Source: Sipunculus nudus (lineage: Eukaryota; Annelida; Sipuncula; Golfingiida; Sipunculidae). From it: a stretch of DNA of 64,000 nucleotides. Of this stretch, positions 45,236 to 55,697 are shown in pieces. The position numbers and the translations under genes are program-made. The DNA lies in contig CM049318.1 of NCBI GenBank assembly GCA_026874595.1, positions 58,562,250-58,626,249 of the forward strand. Reading direction: 5' to 3'. Under the pieces are notes generated by a model. It was not told the origin of the DNA. It worked only from the letters and a program-made list of their open reading frames with translations, and did no database searches. Each line of letters opens with the position of its first letter. The first letter of the stretch is position 1.

Positions 45236-46580
45236 TTGTTGTAATATGGAGAGATAACAATTGGTTTATCAAGCAACTCACTTGGCGTGCATTAAACCCA
45301 TTGACACAAAGCAGATTATACTATTTTATCGTCTCTGTAAAATTACAATCGACTGTGAAAGCAGTTAAAATAAAAGCAGCAGTGTCACCAGATCATTCAG
45401 CAATAACATTTGGACTAAACGATTATAAGACCTCTTTATTAGAAGATAAAGTGTATAAAAATCATAAAGTAGCTCATTGATGCTTTAGAAAAAGATAATT
45501 TAGTGAGAGCTGGGAAGAGAGATGGGAATATATAAAATATAAAGTCGGAGAACTATGGAACAGGTATTCTTAAATAAAAGCAAAAGAATTTCGAAGTGAC
45601 CTAAGGAGTTTAGAAAAGCGTTTTTCTTATACGGAAAACTACTCAAATGAAGATGTTTTATAAACTGAAGAATACCAAAAAGCAAAATCTTTACTGATTG
45701 AATATTATAAAAAAATAACCGAAGGAATTTTAGTTAGGTCTAGGGCACAGTGACGCTAACATGGAGAAAAAGGTAATAAATATTACTAATATTAGGAGAA
45801 AAGAATTAAGAAAACCTGCAGTCGTAAATTGTTGTTCGAAAATGGGATCAAAATTATACAAGACCAAGATGTATTGACAGAAATAAAGAAAAATTATAAA
45901 ATGGAAGTTTCAGAGGGAAATTAATATACCGGAAATTGATTGTAATGAATTGTAATGAATATTTAGAAAGTATTAATTTAGAAAGGGTACCGGATGAAGA
46001 AAAGCTGATGTTAAATGAGTCCATATCACTGCAGGAAATAAACCAAACTTTATTGTCAATGCTGAAAAAAAACGCCTGGTAACGATGGACTTCCAACTGA
46101 GATTTCCTTTTACAACAAACTGATCAGACGTTTAATAAACTGTATACGTGATAGCTATTCAAGGGGTTACTTACCATGCTTTCAACGGCAATCTGTGATA
46201 TCATTGTTGGAACAAACTGGTAAAGATGACCGTCTATTGAAATCACGGTGACCAATAAGCATCATTTATGCAGCTGCAAAAATAATCAGTTTAATATAAG
46301 CAGTGAGATTAAGGCAGTGTTTTACCAAGGGTAATCAGCAAGAAACAATTTGCGTTTTTTAAAGGGAGAACCATAGAGGTGCCATAAGATTTTTTATATA
46401 CATAAATAGAAAAAATAGAAGGCATTTTTTTCGAAGCGGATTATGAAGCTGCTTTTTATTCTTTGGAATTTTGCTTCACTAACTGTGTGTTAAAGAAGTT
46501 TGGTGTTCCACATTATTTTATAGATGGATATACATATTTTTATTTGTACTTATCTTCTCTGACCTACAGGTATAGTCAAA
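45236..46580 (+). pseudogene. Decayed L1/Tx1-type LINE ORF2 fragment
   Basis: Scattered frames on + give pieces matching the ORF2 of the LINE at 16-20 kb in order: VKIKAAVSPDHSAITFGLN, the linker, PGNDGLPTEIS (with preceding SISLQEINQTLLSMLKKN), LINCIRDSYSRGYLPCFQRQ with SVISLLEQTGKDDRL, PISIIYAAAKIIS, then EADYEAAF.SLEF from about 46430. It ends before FADD. Many frameshifts; much older than the minus-strand LINE. It lies 1 kb upstream of exon 1 of the YWTD gene. Confidence 0.7.
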
Positions 46581-47492
46581 ATTATATTTGGTAACATTAC
46601 ATTTCTACCCCTTTTTTATTGAGATATTATTACACATACATTTCAACCGGCCTTTAGGTACTTTCAGTTAAGTGGGTTGACTCAAGTGAAGTATGAAACC
46701 ACGTGCCGGATTAATTACTTATTAACAAACAATCTTTTGAATCTTTTAACAGTACGGTTTCACTGACCCGTTCTAATTCAAGATAATACTCGAGAATTGG
46801 GACGAATGAAGAGCTCGCGTAAAGCAGGCATTATATTTGAGGCAATAGGGCCTACTTTGAGTCATTACATCGGAATGGCCGTCCGTACTATCACGACTGC
46901 ACATCTATCTGTATATCTGTGTGTACAAATGGCAATCTTAATATAACGAGCTGATTGAGAAATTAATATACGCAAACATAATAAATTAATATGTAAAATC
47001 TTTATATCCTGCATTCGAAAACGTTTCAGTCTTAGAATGAGTTCAAATAATTGCCTAATTTTAAACCTCAAACTTATCACTTCTGTTGATCAGTTTTCAG
47101 AAGGCCTTTAGCTTTCAACAAATAACTCTCAAATTAGATTCTGAAAATAATTTTGGTGACTTCCATTGGAACTGATCTTTTTAAAATGTGCAATTTGAAA
47201 TAAACTGTGAATATTTAGAATTCTAAATTAATCGCGCCTCTGCAACCTTTTATTAAATGAGGGATGAAAACAGCTGAATTGAGGAATCAGTTCTTTAAAA
47301 TAATAGGCCAGGAAAATGAAGTAAAAGAGGTTTCCCACGTCTCGTTAATGCTATGACCTGAGTTAACTTCGTTTATCAATACTAATACAACACATCCACA
47401 TAAATTTTATTCACTTTGCCCTCTACATTAATCAAATCATTTTTTTTTTCATTAAGTAGGTCTAGTACATCTTTTTTACGGCCAAAACAGTG
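46581..47492. other. Upstream region of the YWTD gene
   Basis: No coding sequence seen. It ends at the TATA box of the gene below, so regulatory elements are expected here, but no specific site other than the TATA is claimed. Confidence 0.4.
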
Positions 47493-47499
47493 TATATAA
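47493..47499 (+). promoter_or_regulatory. Candidate TATA box of the YWTD gene
   Basis: TATATAA in GTGTATATAACTT, 55-61 bases before the ATG at 47554. A start site about 30 bases downstream would leave a 5' UTR of about 30 bases. Inferred from spacing only. Confidence 0.45.
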
Positions 47500-47553
47500 C
47501 TTAGTGAATCACTGCATCCACGTGATTCTGTTCACTGTCTCCTGAAGGGCAGC

Positions 47554-47617
47554 ATGGCGACTTCAGTGATCGGACTGTTGTTTATACTGGTAAGCACGCT
47601 TTCTGTGCAAGGGCAAA
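47554..47617 (+). CDS. Exon 1: signal peptide of a YWTD/LDLR class B protein
   Basis: ATG in a strong context (AGCATGGCG, A at -3 and G at +4) starts MATSVIGLLFILVSTLSVQG, then Q and the first base of a serine codon. It is a typical secretory signal peptide: short N-terminus, hydrophobic core from about residue 5, small residues and a Gln/Gly-rich end suggesting cleavage near Gly20. The exon stops at 47617 with donor A|GTGAGT in phase 1. The acceptor at 61357 is the same phase, and joining them makes AGT (Ser). Reading on through the donor instead gives a short tail ending at a stop. The gene is on + behind a TATA box. Pairing with exon 2 is inferred; other exons could lie in the intron. Confidence 0.65.
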
Positions 47618-48329
47618 GTGAGTGTATTGGTGTAAATAGTACATCTGGCAACATACACATCAAATTGTTTGCACGTGTAAAAGCTTATACCTTTAGTACT
47701 ATAATCATCTTTAATAATTATATATAGATATAACAAATTAAGAATAAACACAACTAATTATTCTTTAAATTGTATTTGGATTACAAAATAAAAATTTGAG
47801 CATAGTGTTTAATAGTTTGCATGTACAAATTAAGTTGGCAGCATACACACCACATTGTTTGCACTTGTAAAATGTTATAGGTTTACTACTAGGATCATAC
47901 CTAATTTGGACGTGAGACAAAAAGGAACTGCGGACCATGAATGTATCTCCATAAAGAAAGACATGTTCACAAATGTTAGATACGTTAGGGATATGTTAAC
48001 TACTATGTTTTTTTCTCAATTTTACTTCACAAATATGAACGACTTAATTATGATCTCCATTTTACGCTTGATTCTAAACAATTAAATATATAGCCTAAAA
48101 TTTGCAAAGACAGAGCCATTTATGTTCTTATTTGCAAAACGCATATGCTTGAACTCCGGCCCTGGCATCTCCAAAACATGTGGCGGTCTCATACATTTTA
48201 TATTCACATGCACTCTCTGCGGCACTCTCTATTAACACAATATCGACCTTGTCATGGTTTCGTCAATTGAAAACATGGTCCTTGGGCTTGAGGGTCTGTC
48301 CTTGCCTCCACTGACCAATAGTATTCCCT
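47618..48329. other. Intron start with a short duplication
   Basis: 47643-47720 and 47836-47905 share GGCA.CATACACA.CA, ATTGTTTGCAC.TGTAAAA, ACTA and ATCAT. No coding sequence. Confidence 0.5.
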
Positions 48330-48609
48330 GTCTGGCCAAGTCTCTATTTATTCCATTTATTCCCTATCTGGCCTCGCACCTGTAATAGACCATTTATTAC
48401 CTGTCGGGCCTCGCGTCCATTATAAGCTAATTATTCTCTGTCTGGCCTCGCATCTGTTATAGGTCATTTATTCCTAGTCTTGTCTCTCCTCTATAATAGG
48501 CCATTTATTAAATGTCTGTCCACGCATCTATAATAGGCCATTTTTATCAATAACTGCCCTCGTATCTTTTATTGGCCTCGCATCTCTTATAGGACGTCTC
48601 TTTTATTTT
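48330..48609 (+). repeat. Minisatellite, ~37-bp unit (block A copy 2)
   Basis: Degenerate copies of the unit TATTCCCTGTCTGGCCTCGC-ATCTGTTATAGGCCATT, fewer than in copy 1. Confidence 0.8.
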
Positions 48610-51600
48610 CAAAATTTTCTTAATTCTGGCATAATTAAGGGAAAGCAGGTGCACTTGTGCCTCACAAAGATTGTCGGCGCCACCTGCACTCTTTCTGCGT
48701 ATTCGTCATCTTTGCGACTTGTCTTTATGTCACAGGATTTGATTTGGTATATTTCATACAATATACTGGTTGCCCCATCTATAATCACGTATTTGTAAGT
48801 TTACGCATCTTTTCAGGATTTTGCATCTTGACAGACTTTAAACTGCTTAATCTTCCTTACAAATCTGCGGGTGCCACCTACAATCGTTTGGCGTTCAATC
48901 TATGCATATGCTCATGGTGAAAATTACATAGCCCAGGAGTTTTTTAATATTGTGCATGTCCAACCATCTTTGATGACAATTACGTATCTGACCTTGGTGG
49001 TGAAATCAGTTCTCAGAAAAAAAAACATGGAATCTTCATATATAAGGTACTCGGTGCTCCAATCAGTCTGGGAATGTTTCGGCTTAAGGACTCCATAATT
49101 CCTTTTTCTATAAATCCAAGCATCCTATCTTCGGATATGGTTGAAATATGTCCAAAAGGCGCTGCCCGGTTTTATCAATCGTTCCTAAGAAAAAAACGAG
49201 CCCAACTCTCTGGGTGCTCAAAATTGGTCTTACCCCATGTATTACGTAAGCCAGCTTTTGTTTCATAGGTCGTTTTACCAGGATCTCTTCGGTTGGAAAG
49301 TAAGACATTTCTGAATACAATTACTTTATACAATATACATAAAATACCAGCATTATAGCCCAAATGTCAGCTCGCCAAAATATTAAACGTCATACCATGT
49401 GATTCATTTCCCTTTTTGAAAACAGACAAGATCTTGTGGAGGTGACCCACATAAATATCCCAAGGCATATAATGACCTGTATGAACAATCGTCGTCCAAG
49501 CAAAACCTAAATGCATTCTTTATTATCACATTATGGTCCCCGCCAGGATTGTATGCTTTCATTCCTATCGTGTGTGTGTTTGTTTAGGTGTGGCAGTGAT
49601 CACAAAATGGAATTCCATTGATAGCAAAATCAGCCTCATTTTATGTTACAGCTGATAAAATAAAACACACGTAGGCGTTATGTAGATGTGGTATTGACCA
49701 CTGTCCAGAGGTTGTGAAGATATACGAGTAGACCGATGGCCAATCATTAAGTAACATTTCTCCGGTCGTTTAATTAATTAAAATGGCTATACAATACAGT
49801 TTCTGGAAGGGGAAGCCATTTCTCCAAACAGGTCAATAATGCCTCACCAATGGACACTGACGGTTCAAGCAGACAAAGTGACCTCGCTGCCGTTCAAAAC
49901 ATGACAGCATATGGTGCTATCAAATATCCAAACAGTAATTGACCGTATTACTTCAACAGTTATACTAAGCAGAAAGAAAAATAGGTCCTGGTGGTGTTCA
50001 TAACAAAGAAGGTTCATTGTATACTACGGCTGTCTTCATGTTCCCGGGTGTAAATTTTCCCAACAAATACAGAGCGAACTTAAACAGAAACAATAGTAGT
50101 AGTCTTATACAGGAAATTGTCTAGTTTAACATAAAAAATAGTGGGACCACACATAGGGACCCTGACAAAAAAGGAAATTGTAATGCAGTGTACTTCATAG
50201 ACACATGTTTATATCCTGCTAAGAGATGGATTTGTTATATTTACACACACGCATTGTTTTCGTAAATTAGGATTTGTTTATTATTATTTAAGATGTTAGT
50301 AATATTAGCGTGTAAAGTTTCGAAAATACTTTTTTTTTATATATAATGAACATTACTTTTGTAAATTCACCATAAAGCATCCGAGAACTTTTTCCATAAA
50401 ATTACTGATATGGCACTGCGGTCAAAGCCCCTAAATCCAAGGAAACTACCCGGAATACCCTTTTCAACCCCTAGTTCAGTTGTAATTAAAGAGAAGATTG
50501 TCCGTACATGGCCTACAGTCGTAAGTTTGCGTTGTTGTGCTGTACTTGATTAATTGTAAGCACATGCTCTTAGGATAAAGCACAAATGTAAGATATCTCC
50601 CGTCAGCTCTGAAATTGTCTCTGTATATTCTGTATACCTCTGTATGGGTGGGAAGATCCAGTTTAATTTCCTATACAGTTCCCCAGCCATATGAAAAATC
50701 CTACCAGATACAAATATTGGATACTTTATTAGGTAATATGTTATACTTTCATTATAAAAAAAATAAAATATATAGATAGAACATCATGCGTAAAAGTCTC
50801 AGTCCAGGGATTGCCGATAGCAGTTTAACTCAAAAGAGTATTTATAATTAGAAATTAGTCGAAATATCAGTCAAAAGTATTTTTATTGGTTTTAAATTAT
50901 CCTTTGATTTGTCCTCAATCAAACCTAATAATATGCGTATTCGTTTATTCTTCCCTATCCACGATATACATATTATCGTCCCCTGTTATAGATCAAGTTA
51001 AGAAATCAAGTCTATTAGATCTTATACTATCAAATTCCAAGTCTTGCCGAAATTCGGGCTTCAACATCTCGACAAATGTGTGTAGCATATTTATTAAATC
51101 ATGGTTGTAGCAATTTGTATTTCAGGAAATTTGTAATTCCGGTGTACACTGCCAATAGCACAAGTTACCGAAATAATTTCCTTACAATAATGGCGCTGGT
51201 GGGCCGTAAGCAACAGGCGCTTATGAGGCCAATTACTCATGGACCTATTTACGAAAGATGGAAATACCGCATAGGCATTTTAATCCTGTATAACTGTAAC
51301 ACTCGAAGTAATGTTAACATCTGCTGTAATATCACAGAATAAAAGAGACCATTAACCCTCAACAATAAACATAAGGAGTCCCAAAATAATTTGCAGGATA
51401 TACTGTGTATATGTATTGGTTATAGCCCAATGAAATGTAATTCAAGCCGTGAGGTTTGCGAGGGTTGTGTTACCATGGCACGCGGGCCGTTAGGCGAGCG
51501 GTGCCATGATTGACACAAGCCAAGCTTGTTATTTTGCTTGTTCGAGATCCAAGGAGGTAGCGTTACTATGCTTATGAGAATAAACCAGTTCTTTGCCTTA

Positions 51601-53440
51601 AGTTGCACGGTCACTTTTACATAACGCTGTGATGCAACCAGATTTGGACGTACAGTTGCAACAACCAAAAAATACGCCTCTTGTGGGACAATTTATAGTA
51701 AATTGTCATGTATACTAACATTAGAAAAGCGCTCCCTATTAGATAAAGCCCAATATTATAAACATAGCTTGGCCTTATCTGGTTATTTATTCCAGTTTAA
51801 GCGACACGCTGTCAGTACTTAATGTTTGTGGTAGTATAACACCAGGACCTTTGAAGGTACGCTCAATGATAGGTCGCTCAAACTGAGATCTCATTTTTCT
51901 CCGATTCTGTCAGTTCTAAAGCCGTAACCATGAACAGGATGTGATTAATCTGGGACCAGAATTTAACATATAACAACAAAATGGAGAGCTTTTTTCCTGC
52001 TGTATGATATAAAAATTCATGATTCGGCTCAGTTTATGATTCACTGAATCACATGACTCACTGCTTAACCACCATGCCTTACTAACATTGATAAACCTTA
52101 ACGACATGACAATTAACTCATGTTCCCTAAAGCATGCGATCATACGTGTACATGTAGTTATTCTTTTTCTGGAAAGACCGGTGGAAATTGCACGTGGAGC
52201 AATATCAGCAGACTCCCATACAAGGGTTCCATTTATTTAACATATCTCCCGAGAACTTAATTCTTAATGAATTAACCTTGTCAAAAATGCCTGATATAAT
52301 GGGATCAGTTACAAATGCATACAAATGATCTTGCCTGATGTTTTATTTTAGCTTTTATAGCAGCGGGTCGTCAATAATAAAAGTTTGCGGTGGTAGAATA
52401 AATAATATATTTGGAGATACGCCCAATGGTCGTTAGTTTGCAAAATGATCTGAATTTGCTGTAAACATGAACCAGATTGGCTTTATTGATGACATGCTGG
52501 CATACATTTTAGAATGTTTTATAACCTCTACGTCTCTAGAATATGAAAACTTGACATGACAACGGGAAAACACCTTACACATGATCACTCTTCTTACAAT
52601 TATATGTAAACGTTTAGTTATTCTTTTTCTTGCAAGGCTTATACAAAATTCATATAAAACGCTATCAATGGACTCACATTATGTGGTTCCTCTGATTTAA
52701 CATATTAGAAAACACATGAATCCCTCTCAGAAAGCTACGTCAAAATTACCAGAGATAATGGAATCAGTAACATATAATTGCAATAATATATGATCTTTTC
52801 CTATATAAATAAATTGCAATAATATATGATCTTTTCCTATATAAATAATTAAATATCTATCAGGTTTGACTGCCCGAAGCAAAAACAAACACAAATGAAT
52901 GTGATAAAGCCACGGTGGGGATTCCTCCGATTAACAAAGTATTCACATGTCTGATACTGACATATATACCATTTTTACATTATTTATCTAATGAACATTC
53001 TGATAGTTCCATAAAGTATTTAAGAAACAAGAGGCTGATTCATTATTGCGAAACATTGAGAAATGGAAAACATAATTTTATTTATTACAAATCTAGACTA
53101 CAGGATCATTGGCCAAGTTAAATCCCTTCGTTCTGGCTCATAAACTCTCCTAATCAGGAGGATTTATCCAGACTACTAGGATGTTAGGATCCCCTTGAGA
53201 AATAAGTGGTTCAGAGTGCATTAGAATGGCGATGGGGCTGACTCTGATATTTGTATTTGTATTGACGTCAACAGATTATCAGCCGACAGTTATTGGCATG
53301 AAGACGAACTAATGAACAATTCACTAATCTCACACTTATCATATACTCCTTCATCTTTCCCTAAATCGTAATACAATGAATTAGTCTGCATATTTTAGGG
53401 GCATTAGTATTATATTCATATTGTAAAATATTAATAAATT
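48610..53440 (+). repeat. Long dispersed repeat, block A copy 2
   Basis: Partner of 36961-41230 (same direction, matching landmarks). Interrupted at 49645-51520 by 1.9 kb with no counterpart in copy 1. 52777-52848 is a doubled 36-base unit (ATTGCAATAATATATGATCT). It lies in intron 1 of the YWTD gene. Confidence 0.8.
49645..51520. other. Insertion in block A copy 2
   Basis: Sequence absent from block A copy 1, bounded by CCTCATTT on the left and AAGCTTGTTATT on the right, which are near-adjacent in copy 1 (about 39390-39415). No transposase or recognisable termini seen. Confidence 0.5.
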
Positions 53441-55690
53441 GTTGTACCGGAAATCACTGAAATGCCCCGAATATCTTTTAGGTTTCTACTTACATAGTAT
53501 CAAGTGGAGTGTGGTTCCTGTAAAATATTTTACTGTTATATATGGATATAAAGCCAAAGAATATCATTCTAAGCATCTTCTTTGAAAAATAAAACAAATA
53601 TGAATATGAGCGTGTGTTGGCGGGCGTTGGGGGGGTGGGGTAGGGTGTAAATATGTGTCATAAAGCAGTGCTAATATTAATCAAATCTAGTATTTTGGCA
53701 TTAGATATCCCATAGTATCCCGTAATAACATTTTAGCAGTCAGGTGTAGCTTTAAAAGTAAAAACTAATTGCTTATATGACAGCCACATCGGAGAAAAAG
53801 TCAGAATATTTTTATAAATTTTAATCATCACATGTAAAATAATTTACAGATCTACGCCACTTTTCGGCACCATTGTTTGTGTCCATTGTCTGAGCGAATC
53901 CTAGATTTCTTGGTTCCCTAAACGTTAATATCTCATTTTGGATATCTAAAGTATAAAGAAGAAATAGGGCACCGTGTAAACGCCAATAATGATGGCCTGT
54001 ATGGCGGCATAGAATGGCTTTATCTTGAAGGGCCATTCCCGGTTTTTTTTTCTTGGAAAGCATGGCCGACTGTTTGGTTTTATTTTCTCTCCTTTTCACA
54101 TTTCCGTTTTAGTAGTTGAAAGAAACAAATTAAATCGCAAAACACACATCTAACAATGGACAAAGTTTTACACCGCTCCAAATTGTATTTCACAAGCACA
54201 AAAGCGTGCTTTAGAATATGTCACAGGTATATATAATGAAAACAGTCACACCATAAATTGTATGTCTTCCATTACAAACACCAAGTTAAGAGTTCATCAA
54301 ATAGTAAAGATAATCTCTCTCTGAATCTGAGTTATTAATAAGCATGGTTTCCCACAGACACACGTTTACGTGACAGGAATTTAAAATGTTGATAATATAT
54401 CATGTTTATTTAGATAAATTTAACTGTGAGCATAATACCGTCAAACCTAAAGACTAATAATAGTTTAATTATGTTCACTCTTTGAGCGGCATCGGAACAT
54501 CTTTACTCTAATTTTCCATGACAATGATCTGATGACAATTACATAAACTCTTTCCAGAATAACTGAACATTTTAACATTTAGTACACTTATGTTAACTAG
54601 TTTCCTTATATAAATTACATCATTTACACACTGGAGAATATAAAAGGATCATCTTTATCCAAATCCTGCTTGTATCTTATAGAAAAGTCTTTGAGTTTGA
54701 ACTAACGCTGGGCCATGTATCCCCTCTCCGGCTTCACATCTATTATAGGTGATTTAATCCCTTTCTAAGCTGGTATTTATCAATGGCTAACATAAGGTTC
54801 TTACAGCAAGATGGTGTAAAGTTTTTATTAATATATATATTCATATTAAACGTTGCAAATACGGACAAAAAAATATAAACACCACACATGCGAAATTGTG
54901 AAAGAAATCAGAGGAAGAATATATATACTTAGTGTCACAAATAGAGAAAAGGATCAATAAATTGCTGGTCAATGAATTATGTGTCCGTGATAAAAAAAAA
55001 CACACTGTTTTTCAGGATTTTTGGAGAATGAATATACATTTCTGCATTTTTACTGAAAGTAAACAGTGATTGAACAAGCCGGCGGTAAAGAAATCGTGCA
55101 ATCTAGGGTAATGAAATGAGGTAGTAGTCGGTATCATTATGTGCTGTCTATACATTCAACCAGGAGTTCAAGAGTGCACGTGTCAGTGAATCGCTGACGG
55201 GTTGGCTCCAAGCCTCTCATGCACACGATTTCATTAACGGCAGATCTGTCAAAGGTTAAGTTATAATACTTGGACTGCAAAACTAAATAGACCTTCTAGC
55301 ACTGGTCCGACGCAGGTGCACATATATGGAAATCCTTTTACATGTTGTATATCCCTTTTGGGTTATTTCGCTTCACAAATGTTATCTGTATCTAGTAACT
55401 TGATAGTTTTTCTAGAATTGGTCTTGGCTTACACTGAGCATTATCTTTGGACACTGGGTTAACAGTCTACTATCTTTAGGAGATATCTTGCATTTCTACA
55501 ACTATCATCTCCTTATTTTCTTCATTTATCTCCGTCCAAAGGTTTATTGTTCTTAAAACTTTCTTCTTAATGTTTGTTATTGTTGTAAGTCTAGCTCATG
55601 AGTAACAGTCCGTTTTTTTTTTTTTTCTTATGTCACTTTTTTTAAACTCGTTCTCTATGACAATTTATAAATACAAAAATTTAATAATTT
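53441..55690. other. No gene; partial block A copy at 54480-54790
   Basis: 53443-53691 is extra sequence relative to block A copy 1, after which TATTTTGGCAT(T/C)AGAT resumes. 54480-54790 resembles the left edge of block A, with one or two minisatellite units. A G-rich stretch lies at 53611-53638. No coding region. Confidence 0.45.
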
Positions 55691-55697
55691 AAAATTA

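Noticed and set aside
52330-52360. Splice-acceptor-like TTTTATTTTAG|CTTT recurring at the same place in the block A copies (also near 9745 and 40105).
   Set aside because: The sequence after it has stops in all frames within a few codons, so it is shared repeat sequence, not an exon.
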